A DNA stretch of 64,000 nucleotides from Symbiodinium natans (taxonomy: Eukaryota > Sar > Dinophyceae > Suessiales > Symbiodiniaceae). The stretch is taken from the NCBI GenBank assembly GCA_905221605.1, contig CAJNDS010000212.1:64501-128500 (forward strand). The letters run 5' to 3'. The notes under the pieces were generated by a model. That model saw nothing but the letters and a program-made list of their open reading frames with translations, had not been told where the DNA came from and searched no databases. A program made the translations under genes and the position numbers. Positions 51,441-62,539 of the stretch are shown piece after piece. Each line of letters opens with the position of its first letter. Within the stretch, counting starts at the first letter, position 1.

Positions 51441-51740
51441 CTAGGGTCGATTGCCCAACTGTCGGAGCACAGAACAAAGTACCGATCCAATGCCTTGGAT
51501 GACTGCACACAGAGAGGCCTGAACCTCCGCCAAACGAGTGTTGCAAAGCTCGAGGTCGGCCTCCATGTCAGACAACCGGACTGTGTGCCCGCTGGACGAC
51601 TGCTCCAGGGCGAGGACACGAGTGAGAAGCCCATCTGTTGTCAGATGAGCGCCCGACAGGTCCCCTTGCAGGATGGCTACCTGATGCCTGAGACGAGAGA
51701 CCTCCTCCCGCAGAAAAGCCACCTCGTCAGAGCGGTCCAT
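51441..51740 (-). CDS. Coiled-coil protein related to element 1 ORF1
   Basis: About 99 residues from MDRSDEVAFLREEVSRLRHQ. Heptads continue through LLTRVLALEQ and MEADLELCNTRLAEVQASL to a hydrophobic basic end (VLCSVLRQLGNRP). The LEADLEQASTRLAVI segment of element 1 ORF1 (45454-45780) aligns without gaps. No YR follows; the 51013-51197 repeat lies 240 bp downstream, so this may be an internally deleted, non-autonomous element. Confidence 0.5.
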   Translation of the reverse strand: MDRSDEVAFLREEVSRLRHQVAILQGDLSGAHLTTDGLLTRVLALEQSSSGHTVRLSDMEADLELCNTRLAEVQASLCAVIQGIGSVLCSVLRQLGNRP

Positions 51741-53141
51741 GTGCATGGCCCGCGGGTAGAAAAGCCAGCTGCGGAAGCCTTTCAAAGTGATGTACAGTAA
51801 AAGGACATGCAAAGCGTTCTATGTCAAATGCAAAGAGTGCTCTAATGCTCCCTGAGAGCCACGTGGGACAGAGGCCGCGCGGGAAAAGAGAGGCCGTTAT
51901 GGCACCGCCGCTGCTCGTCAGGCTGTCCAAGCATGAGAAAGGCTGACAGGAACCCCCAAAAGTGGGATAAAAGGGAGAAAGCATCCGTGCGTTCATTTAC
52001 TCCAACAGACGGTGCGCGGATCTGAAGCATTGAGCGGCGCATATCTCCTGGCGAGGTTGCAGGCAGGGGGCCTAAAACCAGCTGAAGGAAACTATCTTAC
52101 CGCCCGAAAGACCCACAGGCCGAAACCCAGGCTTAGGGACAGTGTCCAAATGAGGTCAGAGGAAGCCGCACAAAAAAAAAATTTTGTCTGCCACAAGTTG
52201 AGTTATCCCAAGGGAAAGAAATGTGCCTCCAAAGAGAAAGCTTGTAATACTGGGCACAGGGAGCTGCAGGCGTTGCGTGGCGTGCTCAGAAGAACAGCAA
52301 AACAAGACGGAGCCATCCTTCTCGCCAAAACGCACGCTGGCCCTGGACTGGTAGGTCCTAGCGCGTGGGGCTGAAACGCGGAAGCTGCGACGAGCCGAGA
52401 ATTTAAGGACTGTGTGACAATCCTGAAGGCCTGTAAGAGGCTCCGAACTAGCCGAAAAGGGAAGCCGGCCTGATTCTTGACAGGAAAAGGAGAGGGTGTA
52501 GGCAAAGCCCCCTACTGACTGCCAGCAGAACAAACGCACTGAGCCAAGCACGGCCTAGGGCTCCGTATGGATTGGGCCGCAGTCCTATACCGGGGGGAAA
52601 ACCGAAGACTCGGGGTGTAGCTCAAAGTCACCGGGTCAAGGGAGCTTTAGGCAAATGCCGGGCCTCCAGACGCGAGAAGGAGCACGATATCTCGGAGCTT
52701 TGGTGGCCGAAGCAGCCAAGACCTGAGCGAAAAGAAAAGGAGGGGCAGCCCACCGTAAGAGCGGCGGATTATGCGCTATGAAAAAGAGAAAAACTGGTGG
52801 AGTAACCCGAATTAATGACGCTTACGCTGCCGCCAGTATTTCTCCCTCCGTGCAGGCACCAAAGTCGGCCGACTGCCTAAGCACGTGAGACCTGCTCAAT
52901 GAAATCACGGAGATCAGAAAGGAGGATCTTGAAGCAGGAAGCATGTCTAAGAATGTCAATGCCAATTTCGCGGTATAAGCCCCGCAAAGCTAGCCCAGGA
53001 GCAGAAGCACGGAGTGCCATGGTGCTGTTGAGGGCACACAAACAAAAGAAAGTGCAGGTACAAAGGCTGTTTAAAAGCCTGCGTAACCAAGCACACCTGA
53101 AAAGGAAGGCCCTGTGGAATCAAGAAAAGAAGGGGTCACCC

Positions 53142-53447
53142 TCACGAGTTGCTTGGTGCTTCAGCTAGAGGAAACTCCTCCGACTCAGGCTCTGGGGACA
53201 TCTCGGCCAAGTTGCGGACAAAGAGAGCTCGCTCTTGAGGATGTTGTGCCAAAGCGTCCAAAAGAGTCTTGACTAAGTCGTTCTCGAGGCGGATGGTACT
53301 CCATCGCGCCTTCCAATTGTGCGAAAGTATTTGCCTAGCGGACGCAAAGGAACGATCCTTAGTCAAAGCATCCCAAAGCGGGCCGTCCGCGGCATCGCGG
53401 ATCTGATAGAAACGCGCGTCTGACATGGGCTCGTCCTGGGACGACAT
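53142..53447 (-). CDS. Orphan 101-aa acidic ORF
   Basis: MSSQDEPMSDARFYQIRDA, then a helical region (QILSHNWKARWSTIRLENDLVKTLLDAL cut by a Trp pair) and an acidic Pro/Ser-rich tail (EMSPEPESEEFPLAEAP). Composition is protein-like and it begins with ATG. Not recognised; possibly a component of the surrounding repeat-bounded unit. Confidence 0.35.
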   Translation of the reverse strand: MSSQDEPMSDARFYQIRDAADGPLWDALTKDRSFASARQILSHNWKARWSTIRLENDLVKTLLDALAQHPQERALFVRNLAEMSPEPESEEFPLAEAPSNS

Positions 53448-55090
53448 AATGGCAAAGCTCAGAGAAAAGTTGCACTATCCCGTTGGAGTGGGAGACGTCA
53501 CAAACAGTCTTGGGCCCCAAAGGCTGGCGAGAGGGCACAGACGCAGGTGAACCCCGCAGGGGCGCAGATGAAGCAGACTCTGAAAGTTAGACAGAACAAA
53601 AGTAGGCAAGCACAATACCCAATGATACGCACTGATAGCCTGGGGTGTAAAAATCGGAGAACTGGCCGAGTCGCGCACGGATGCACCGAGAAAAGCTCCA
53701 AAGACAAGCCGTCTCGGCGTCTGCGGGAGTGGCATAAGCCAAGACCTGCACAGGACGGAGATGTCCCTGAAAGGAGGGCTGACCTAACGAGCCGAAACCT
53801 TTGGGCCCGAGAAGTAGGAGATAAGAATCACAAGGACAAAGGCTCAAATGAGTGTCCCCAATGTCGACATCTGAAGGAAGACATGACAAAAGCACGGTGC
53901 TCTAGGGACCTGAAAGGGCTCAGCAACACTGATGTATGCCAGCATCTTGAGTCAGGGACGCCTGGCGGAAAGGTTCCAGGAGCCGGTGGGACCAATGGCC
54001 TCGAAATGCACAAAACGCCCACCACCAAGTGAAACTAGAGACTTATAACCCCCGTAAGGCACGAAGCCGACGCGAATCTGACGCTCAATGGCCCAGGAGT
54101 TGGAGTGCGGTTGCGGTCTCAAGGAGACAAAATCCCCGCAAGCACAGTGAAGAAAAGACGGTCAGACTGCAATGAGGCAAGCACTCGCGAGGCCAGGGCA
54201 GGAGAAAGGCAGACTCTAGGTGGTCGTATCGCACCTGGGGCAGACCAGGGGTCATGAAGTCCTAACTGGCTGGCGTGTAACTTGGATGACATGAAGCCAG
54301 CATGAGACCTGTAGACAGGTTTAACACTCTTGCACCGGTAACGAAAGGGAGATGCCCAAGGTTCAAGATGTGCGGAACGGGGGAGCATGCTGAAAAGCCT
54401 CTGAGCTGCTGACTCCAACGGACTGGGACCAGAACATCAGCGGGTCGAGGTCGAAACCTCCCGAGAAAAATGAAAAGAGGGCCGGTCGATGTGGGAGGGC
54501 GGCTTCGGGAAAAGGGACCCGCCAGAGCATGACAATATTCATGCGACGTCGCCCAGGGAAGCCCCAGTAGGGAAAGAAAGAGGCTGCCCCGAGTGCTATC
54601 TGTTGTTTTTTTTTCTCAAAAGCAAGCTCCAAGCGAAAGCAGAGTGACCTGACGTCACCGTACACTTTCCAGGGAAAATGAACCTGGAAGGCGCAGCCCC
54701 GGCTGCTGTCAGGAACTGTTATGCGGGCCAAAGCAAAGCAAGCCGAAGACAGCAAGCGGGGCGCAAAAGAGGCTGGGCTGAGGGAAAGATTGGACACACT
54801 GAGAGCTGCGCCCGGCAACATGTGAGCAGGTTCCAAAGACAGACCTGGGAGCGAAAGCTGCATGAGAAGGGGCACAAGAATCTGGAGCGAAAGCAGCCCC
54901 AAAACCGCAGGCCCACTCGGATTTGCATCGGCGCGTTCTGAAGCCAATCGTCCTTCAGCAGCCTAAGGCGCCCGGAGGAAAACGCGGTGAGACAAAGGCC
55001 AAAACGGACTATGTACTGCGCCCCGCCAGAATGAGCAAAGCCAAAGCAGAGGGCGCCAAAGGAAAGACAAGGTGCTGGAGTGAGGGCTTT

Positions 55091-55951
55091 CTAGGGCTGC
55101 CCTTGTGCTCTCCTAAAAGCTTTGTAGCAGATGCCACAGCGGTGACGATGAGGTAAATCTTCGCGCGTAAGAACTACCCCGCAATGGCCAGCTCCGCAGT
55201 CTTGACATGTAGAGCGGCAGTAAATTTGCTGGACAATCACCGTTTCGTTGTGCTGGCTGAGTGGGAAGGCGTCCGACCCCATGCCAGTGGAAAAAGGAGG
55301 GACAGTGTTTAAAGGAGGCGCCGGTGGTGGCTGGGGACGGTCGGACTGTGATACCCAAAGCCAAAGCCATTGGCCGATGTTCCATCCATGGCCTGCTTCC
55401 CTGGCGCGCTGAATCAAAGTATCAAAGGCCGAGTCCTGCTCCATCCAAAAGCGAAGCCAGTCGTCCTCCTTCCAACCACTGGTGCCATCGAGGGAAGCGG
55501 CCTCGTCCAACCACACATGTGCACGAAGAAGGTCAGCGGGGGCCAGACCAAGGGAACGGTGGCCATTAGGAAAATGCGGCCAATGGCCATCGAAAGCAGT
55601 ATGCGCCTGCGTGGTCTGAGAAGCTGACGTGCTCGGGTTCGAAGCGGCCTTCTCCATCTCCTCAACCCAATGGAAAGCCCAATCATCAGAGCCGAAGCCA
55701 AAGACAGTATCCATTTTTTCAGCAGCCTCTGTTGAAGGAGTGAACGCTGGAGAGGACGAAAGCCAATGCCACAGCCATTGCGCCGGTGAAAAGCCACTAG
55801 TCGCCGGCATGTGGCGCGCGTCTTCCAACCAAGATACCGCCTTGTTTACCTCCGTATCCGCAAGGCCCAGGAAAATGTCGACATTTGCCATTGCCAGCAA
55901 AAAAGCAAAGATGGGCAGGGCCACCAAGGCAAGAGACAACTTTCGTGTCAA
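55091..55951 (-). CDS. Orphan 286-aa protein with Trp-rich repeats and Cys/His tail
   Basis: An ATG-started open frame. N-terminal signal-anchor-like segment (LALVALPIFAFLLAMANV). Four spaced Trp modules: FSPAQWLWHWLSSSPAF, SDDWAFHWVEEMEKA, EDDWLRFWMEQDSAFDTL and NIGQWLWLWVSQS, each W(L/A)xxWx followed by an acidic or Ser helix. A Pro-rich hinge follows, then a Cys/His tail (YCRSTCQDCGAGHCGVVL, HRHRCGICYKAF) fit to bind one or two zinc ions. Not recognised. It lies in repeat-rich accessory DNA, so an uncharacterised mobile-element cargo is possible. Confidence 0.5.
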   Translation of the reverse strand: MTRKLSLALVALPIFAFLLAMANVDIFLGLADTEVNKAVSWLEDARHMPATSGFSPAQWLWHWLSSSPAFTPSTEAAEKMDTVFGFGSDDWAFHWVEEMEKAASNPSTSASQTTQAHTAFDGHWPHFPNGHRSLGLAPADLLRAHVWLDEAASLDGTSGWKEDDWLRFWMEQDSAFDTLIQRAREAGHGWNIGQWLWLWVSQSDRPQPPPAPPLNTVPPFSTGMGSDAFPLSQHNETVIVQQIYCRSTCQDCGAGHCGVVLTREDLPHRHRCGICYKAFRRAQGQP

Positions 55952-58052
55952 AGTTGGAAAGGAAAGCTAAAACGAGGATCAAGGCTCTGAAGCAAAGCGG
56001 CAAACGGGAATGAAGAAGCTCTGGATGCAAAAAAGAAGCACTGATTTGCTGTGTAGTTGTTACACACGAAGCTCACGAACGACGCTCAATCGCAGTTCAG
56101 ATTGTCTGAGTGCGAGGCCCGGGGAAAAGCGCTGCAATCCCAATCTACCCCCCCGTCGGGTAAGGGTGAAGAGCCGGGCCGAAGCGAGTAAGCACTGAAG
56201 CTCCGATGCAAGCACCGACATGAGTGCAAAATAAAGAAAGCCAAAGCAAAGTGATGCAAGTCTGCCCGAAAGCGCGACCCCCTTTCTGAGGCTCGCAGCA
56301 GAGCAAAGATTCGCGTTCAAAAAGGGGAGCGGCCGCTGTCAAACCAGACCTGACCCGATATCAAGGGCAAAATGAAAATTTCCCAGAGGGCCTGGAGATT
56401 TTCCTCCTGCACAGGTTAACAGGCAGTCCTTATGCGGGATTAGGGCTTAAGGGTTGTAAGGGTTGAAACCTATGCCCCTCTTTTTTGGTATCCAGTCGAC
56501 GACCAAATGGGAAAGAACGCGGGAATGGTTAAAACTATGGACTTGCATACGGGAGACATGCCCGAATAAAGAATGCCAATTAATGTGATAGAAGCCTTTC
56601 CAAAGAGAGCCTCCTGTGGCTGAAGCAATGCAAAGCTCCACGGGCTGAGGTGAAAGCCGTAAAATGCCATACAGGAATGTGATTGCGCTCCAGGGCAACA
56701 GCGGGGCTTCCGAAAGAATGTATGGTATTGACAAAGCTGAGCGCTGGGCTTGATGTAGGCGGTCTGGAAGGATCCCTCGGGCGAACAGGCCAAAAACCCC
56801 CTAAGCCAGACCTGAATTGTCAACCGAAACGTCCGCTGGAGGTTGGCGGAGCCAAGAAGGCTAACAACCGAGACTGTAGAGACGTCTCGCCCTGAAGTCT
56901 ATAACGTTCGCGAGACCCTGGGTGTCCGTTCTGCATGAGTAGCTCCGGTGATGGTGTGCGACACCCGAAAGAAACACACAAAAGATAAAAGGCCTCCACC
57001 CCCCTTTTTAGGTCGGGAAGGCCGGTAAGGCAGGATGTGTGTAAGGAAAGCAACAAGCCGAGCTCAAAGCAAGACGGAGTCGGCCTCCCAGGGCTCCCGG
57101 AGCAGGAACAGCCGAAGGGTGTGGCCTGCTCTCGGCTACAAAAATAGAAGCTGACCAGAGTCAGAACGCTCAAGGCCTACAGCCACGAAGAAGCAAGGAA
57201 GGGACCTGACGGTCTCAAAAATTGGAGAATGCGACAAAGCAAAGAAATGAACTCGCAATAAATGCACAGGGGCAATAGGCATTAGGAGGCAAAAATGTCT
57301 CCAAACCTAAGAAGCTCTGATGCTCGGAAAGTATGCTCAGCAGGCAGACGCTCTGAGTGCAAGGCAGAAAAGAGATAATCTTCCAGCACCCCCTTGGGGC
57401 CTGAGCGAAAGCTAATGATGCCGGCTCTGAGAGGCAAGTTATTGAACTGCACAGAAAAGACACACGAAAATTGGCAGCCCCGATCATGCAAAGCACTCTA
57501 GAAGAGCATCAAAGAGCGAAGCCTGTCGTGGTGCGTGCGCACACCGCTCGAAGAAGTTGAAATGATAGCGAGAACGGCACCTGAGCTCAATGGACAATGT
57601 CAAAAAAAAGAAATGGCGAAGAGAAGGAAGGGCATGGCGCTGGCCCCTCACCACAGAACAAAGTGATTTTTGCACAAAAAGGCAGGGTCGAGCGCAGGCA
57701 AAAGGTCAGCCAAAAGCGACAAGCTGAGCTGAGGGTGAAACGACTCCCCGATTCAAGAGCATACTGCCAAGAGGCATGAAGGTTGGCTGCGGGACTTCTC
57801 AAGCCAGAGGAAAAGTGCCAATGGTGCGTCTTGGGATAAAAGCCAGAAATTAGCTGGGCTGATCACTGGCGGCTTCGTCCTCCAGTACAGCAGGTGTGGT
57901 CGGAGACCCAGGAGAAGCTGTAGTCGGTGGAGCTCCCGTACTCTTCGGTGCTGCTGGAGGTGGAGCAAGACCAATGAAAGAAGCCGTCGCCGATGGAAGG
58001 GTCGGAGTAGAAGTAGAAGGGTGAGGAACCGCATAGACCCCAAAAGGCAACT

Positions 58053-58325
58053 TTATAGCCACAACAACTTTTCGGAGATAAGTGTAAATCCCAATGTACG
58101 TGTATAGCATCAGACGAATATAAAAGTTGAATCCCATGTGGATAAGCAAAGGACCCTAGTGGTCTCATTCAACAGAATAGACGAATGATCAACTTATTCA
58201 CTTGGGCGCGATTGTTCCTTTTTTCTTCCGATGGCAATGCCACAAGTCGGGAGAATCCAAAAGCCCTCCCAGGGCCTCCAAGGTCACGCATCACCGTACA
58301 CGAGTGAGCGCGCCTTAGACATCCC
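58053..58325 (-). repeat. Element 3 terminal repeat B2
   Basis: 273 bp, starting TTATAGCCACAAC and ending TTAGACATCCC; repeated at 58664-58936. Confidence 0.85.
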
Positions 58326-58663
58326 CGGGTGGGTGGGTGGGGAAAGAATTTTTCAGGCTCTGTGTCTATCTCAAAAGCTCTCAGCCCACAGCTTGACGAT
58401 GCAGACAAGCTCAAAATGCAGAGCCTTACCTCAAGGTTGAAAAATTCTCAATCTCTTAAAAATCATGATACTCACAAGTTCCCCAAATACTGCAAGCGGC
58501 GTCATGACGAGCAAATGTTAAAACCATGATGCACGCAAGTTGCTATACGAGGGAAGTAGCTTCCCAGATTACAAAGATCCGAAAAGCGAGTTTCAAAAGT
58601 GACAGACAACTTTTGAAACATTGTGTGTCTATAAAGCTATAGGAGACGAGTCTCCAATAAAGC

Positions 58664-58936
58664 TTATAGCCACAACAACTTTTCGGAGATAAGTGTAAAT
58701 CCCAATGTACGTGTATAGCATCAGACGAATATAAAAGTTGAATCCCATGTGGATAAGCAAAGGACCCTAGTGGTCTCATTCAACAGAATAGACGAATGAT
58801 CAACTTATTCACTTGGGCGCGATTGTTCCTTTTTTCTTCCGATGGCAATGCCACAAGTCGGGAGAATCCAAAAGCCCTCCCAGGGCCTCCAAGGTCACGC
58901 ATCACCGTACACGAGTGAGCGCGCCTTAGACATCCC
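58664..58936 (-). repeat. Element 3 repeat B1
   Basis: Copy of B2. The RNase H stop codon (TAA, 58926-58928) lies inside it. Confidence 0.85.
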
Positions 58937-59603
58937 TCTTCAACTCAAGCGGGCTCAGGAGTTCGCCTGACATGCAGCATGAAGGGTGATCACAAGAGCA
59001 AGTGCCCCAGAAAGGAAAGTTTGACGAGCCCCTTGAGGGAGCGTCCGAAGGATTGCTAGGACTTGGTACACGTGCTATCCAACCAATCATGGGCACTGCA
59101 TCGGCCCGCTCAAACTCGACAAGAAGTGATCGCCACACAGTGTCCCTGGAGGTCCCACTCACACAGGCGGCATGAACACCTGAGTGGTCCACGAAAAACA
59201 AGGCCCTTGAGGAATTCAAGTAAGACCCCCATAGCCGCCTGGCGACGACAACTGCAAATAACTCAACGGGTCCAATCAAATGGCGCTTGCCGGCATTGCT
59301 CCACTTTTGAACAAGAGCAGCGGGCATTCTGCACGCGAAGAAGCGGGTGTTCCAACTTCCCTCATGGTGGTGGTAAAGGATGCCGCCTATGGTGCAGACA
59401 GGATGGCCGTCTTCAAACTCGCAGGCCCCATCGGTGAAGACGCAAGCACACCCTCTCGGTATCGCCGTGGGGATTGCCCGAGGGGGGCCCGAAACCAAGC
59501 GCTGCTTAAGGTTTTGGAAGGCAGCGCACTCGAACTTGCCAAGACGCAACTCCCCATTTGAAGAGCACAGGGATCTAAGCTCCATGAGGGCTAAACGCCC
59601 CAA
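58926..59603 (-). pseudogene. Element 3 RNase H domain
   Basis: Open for ~225 codons: CVFTDGACE (first Asp), GPVELFAVVVARR (Glu), LFFVDHSGVHAA (Asp) and NPSDAPSRGSSNF (last Asp), the standard RNase H acidic set of this retroelement family. The frame ends with a Cys-rich tail (CSCDHPSCCM) inside B1. This domain is intact, but the upstream RT is scrambled, so it is not a working gene. Confidence 0.8.
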
Positions 59604-60976
59604 CCTCCCAACAGCTGGCCTTCCATGAACTGAATGCGTCCAAACAAAGATGCGACCTCGGAGGCCTTAAGAAAACCCTTGTCAAGCACTTGGTCGATGG
59701 AGGCGGACATCTCGGTGCACTTGTCCTCGCGATTTGCAACTCTGACATGCTTAAGGGTGGGGTCAGACAGGTCTAGGGTGACACCCAAGAGGTTTGCAGA
59801 AGGAGCGAAGCCTTCCTCCTTGTCAGCGGCTCGAGTAAAGCCGAGAAGGGAAAGGATGTTGTGCACGGTCTTCTCACAACTCCCGGCAAGTGCTGACAAC
59901 TCCAGCAGGGGATAATCACAGTCCAAACAATCTCGTCGATGGCTCGAAGCGTGAGCTTGTCGCAAGGGGCAAAGGCACTGTTGACCCCATTCTCGGCCAA
60001 GTCATCGATGGGCCTTAGCTTCCCTCTTTGCACTGCAAATCGACGGGCAGGGACCCATGAGCCCTTGAAGTAGTCTTCGAGTTCGTCCCAGGACCGAGCT
60101 GGGTCCAGCCACCCCTTTTCCGAAGACTCAGCATGCGTGATGTCGAAGAGCTCTTGCTCATGAGGATTTGCCGGGCCTTGGGCTATCTTATCCCACAAGA
60201 GGCTTCAAGACCTCAGCCTGTTCCATCAAGCCGTCCACAGTCAGTTCTGCCGGTTTAGGGTCCAGAGGAAAAACACCGCTAGGCTTTTCCTCCCCGACAA
60301 GCCGGAAACCATGCGTGAGGTCGTGGTGCAAGTGCTCGTCGGGCCAATCCAAGGATTTGGCAATCCTATCAAGGAGGAGAAGCTTCTTACCTCTTACCAC
60401 GCTTGCCACGGAAGGGTGGAGGGACGCGTGCAGTTGTTCCTCGCGCCCCTCCAACTTCTGAGCCCACTTCCTCCAGGTGAGGTAGAGGTCCAACCTGCGT
60501 CGAACAACCGTCAAAGGACCATCGAGGAGCACCCTGGCGAGAACGGTCAAGGCCTGGTCAGGTAGGGCTGTGGCCACGTCAAAGGGGTGTGTTAGGGTAT
60601 GTCATTACCCAGGCTTCCTGCAGGATTCTCTGGAGCAGTCGGGCCACCCTGTTGAATGCCGTGACGCTGGCGGAAGCGCGCCGAAAGGTGACACCTTTGA
60701 GACATACCCCACCACACGGGAATCAGACGGTCTGCGCAAGCTCACGACACACAGACGGTGGTCCGACGGGTGAAGGGGAAGCTGCTTGTAGGCGGATTTA
60801 AGATCCACCGTTTTCACAAGCGGACGTGCCCGCGAGGTGTTGGAAGCCCAGAACGAATGGAGCGGACCAGAGATCACCTCCCCCGTGGAGAGTGGGACAT
60901 GCACATAGCCTTTGCAAATCAGGGCGCGCATGATGAATGCTTGGCAAACTGCAAGGGGTCCCGGTACACACCACAA
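59591..60976 (-). pseudogene. Element 3 reverse transcriptase, segments out of order
   Basis: Three blocks in physical minus-strand order. Block M (~60960-60605): LSTGEVISGPLHSFW, VDLKSAYKQLPLHPSD (motif A) and VSPFGA (motif B). Block N (~60592-59935): HPFDVATALPDQ, ARRFAVQRGKLRPIDDLAENG, then AIDEIVW. Block C (~59935-59600): CDYPLLELSALAGSCEKTV (motif C region), then NLLGVTLDL and thumb. Normal RT order is N-M-C; here M precedes N, and N jumps straight into C at ~59930. Elements 1 and 2 have the normal order. Confidence 0.8.
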
Positions 60977-62146
60977 GTGATTGATGCCACAGCAGAGTGC
61001 ACCCCTCCTTCAAAGTTAACCCGGAGAACCTTAGAACCGACAGGCACGGGGCCCAAAGCAGCGCACAGGCAGTTCTTGTCATCAAGCGCAGGCAACTGGC
61101 CGGACGGAAGGGAGACAGTGACCTGGTAATGGTACTCATCGATCAAGACAACAGCCTTAGAAGTGCGTGGCTGCTTGTGTGTGGCCGTTCGGGCCGACTC
61201 ATTCGAGAGGTCGGACGGAGAAGGCATAGCATGAGAGGCACCCAGGGCCAGCGAGGCCGCGGAAGCATACCTAGTGCAAAACACCTTGGGATACTCGGCT
61301 TCATCGGCAGTTGAGAAATCCCCGGAAGGAAGGATGCCCCACGGGCGGTGAGGGTGGGAGTTGTCGCACTGGCGGGCAAGGGCGGACAACTCGGGCAGAG
61401 AGGTCCAGAGCTCCTGATGCTTAGCGCGCGCCCCCGTGCATGCAGGCGTCATAAGGCACAACGGAACAACGAGGACGCAAGTGAAGGAACTCAGGCAACA
61501 ACCACATGTAGGAGCGAGCAGGGTTCTCCACGCAGAAGTGAGTGTGGGCGCCTCCTCAAGCAGCCAAGCACAGAAACGCGCAGCGTGACGGTATATCGAG
61601 TTAGCAGAGTCGACCTTGGCCTGCCACGAGGGAGAAAGGCCGGGCAGCCCCGCAGGGAAGGCCTCGGTGCGAAGGGCAGGCGGAGATGGCTGCCCTTTGA
61701 TCGGTTCCGCGTGCCCGCGAGGCCGTGCCACAGGGAGGCGCAATGTGAATGAGGAACACCTGCCGGGCCTGCACAAGCCGGCGAAGGTAGCCCCACGAAG
61801 ACTCCAAGCGTAAGTCAAGATGCACACAATGCACCAAAGGAACATGGCGGTTGCCAGGATGGTCGACAGCCAAGACCTGAAACCCTAGGGCTCGAAACGC
61901 CGCGGAGAGGCCAGCGGACCCACAGCACAACTCGAGGAACATCAGTTTTTGCGGCCGGACGGCCGGCAAGGCTGCTGAGTCGGTCATGGCAGTCGAAGGC
62001 CCAGGGGGCCCCTCCGAGGCGGCGGCTTCTTGCATTGCGGTGTCAGGGCTGGCGGGGTGACCCGAGGGGCTAGGGGGACTACACCCCGAAGGCCTAAGGT
62101 CAGGGTGCTCAGTTGCAAGGATATTGTTCTGTGCCGTTTGTCGCAT
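60919..62146 (-). pseudogene. Element 3 cytosine methyltransferase-like domain, frameshifted
   Basis: Frame 1 (62146-~61680) has MFLELCCGSAGLSAAF (motif I), FQVLAVDHPGNRH and LIHIAPPCGTASRARG (candidate catalytic Cys). Frame 2 (~61790-61590) has FPAGLPGLSPSWQAKVDSAN. A third frame (~61545-61500) has FCVENPARSYMW, the ENP box. Frame 2 resumes near 61450 and ends with a GVYRDPLQFAK block that precedes RT in these elements. At least two frameshifts break it. The methyltransferase lies directly 5' of RT, as in elements 1 and 2. Confidence 0.75.
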
Positions 62147-62150
62147 CCGC

Positions 62151-62539
62151 CTCCGTCAGCTACCAAAGACATCCTGAGAGCATCCGTGGGTTCTGGACCC
62201 GTTCGACCCTTCACACAACGTGTTGCAACTTGGCATCCAGCATAACGGCACATGCAATGGACTCCTCACTCCTCGAGCGAGCAAGTCTTCAGGTCTGGTC
62301 TCTTGCCGTACCTTTCTGTGCCCTGTCTGTAAGAGCAGCGGCTGAGCGGTGGCTTGTGACGATGTGCTGTGAATTGGACTCTTCCTCAAGTGGAAGAAGC
62401 CGAAGGTGGATGACCTTATCGAGTTGCGAGTGACTTCCTGGCAGACCAGAGGCTCAAGCAGGAGAGATCTCCACGCGATTTGAGCCGGGTGCCTGAGGCC
62501 ACAGGTAGCAAACTTCTCCTAATCTGATAGACTTGCGCA
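62151..62539. other. Junction region between element 3 and the LINE-like gene
   Basis: No recognised gene. It presumably contains the truncated 5' end of element 3 and the 5' leader of the plus-strand ORF, whose upstream in-frame stop is TAG at 62528-62530. Confidence 0.35.

Larger units (their letters stand above)
51800..58052. other. Poorly resolved accessory region with a few orphan ORFs
   Basis: Apart from the two minus-strand ORFs listed (53142-53447, 55091-55951), ORFs here lack motifs, and long frames occur on both strands. The plus strand is purine-rich (many AAAG/GCAAAG), which makes spurious Lys/Arg-rich plus-strand ORFs and Leu/Phe/Ser-rich minus-strand ones. A Pro/Gly/Ser/Thr-rich stretch at 57850-58020 (minus) may be a fragment of a coding tail. 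Confidence 0.35.
58053..62150 (-). mobile_element. YR-type retrotransposon 3, truncated and rearranged
   Basis: Minus-strand remnant with methyltransferase-like, RT and RNase H domains followed by B1 (58664-58936), an A2-like stretch (58326-58663) and B2 (58053-58325), the same 3' layout as elements 1 and 2. No YR, Gag, dioxygenase or A1 was found; the 5' side ends near 62150, close to a plus-strand LINE-like gene. Multiple frameshifts and a transposed RT segment show it is dead. Confidence 0.75.

Noticed and set aside
51026-51634. 202-codon minus-strand ORF
   Set aside because: It overlaps the ORF1-like coiled-coil gene in another frame and runs into the repeat; no motifs.
54363-54947. 194-codon minus-strand ORF rich in Leu/Ser/Pro
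   Set aside because: Composition follows the pyrimidine-rich minus strand; no domain pattern, and overlapping frames are similar.
52000-57800. Lys/Arg-rich plus-strand ORFs (for example 53547-54032)
   Set aside because: They arise from purine-rich composition, show no motifs or consistent structure, and are shadowed by equally long minus-strand frames.
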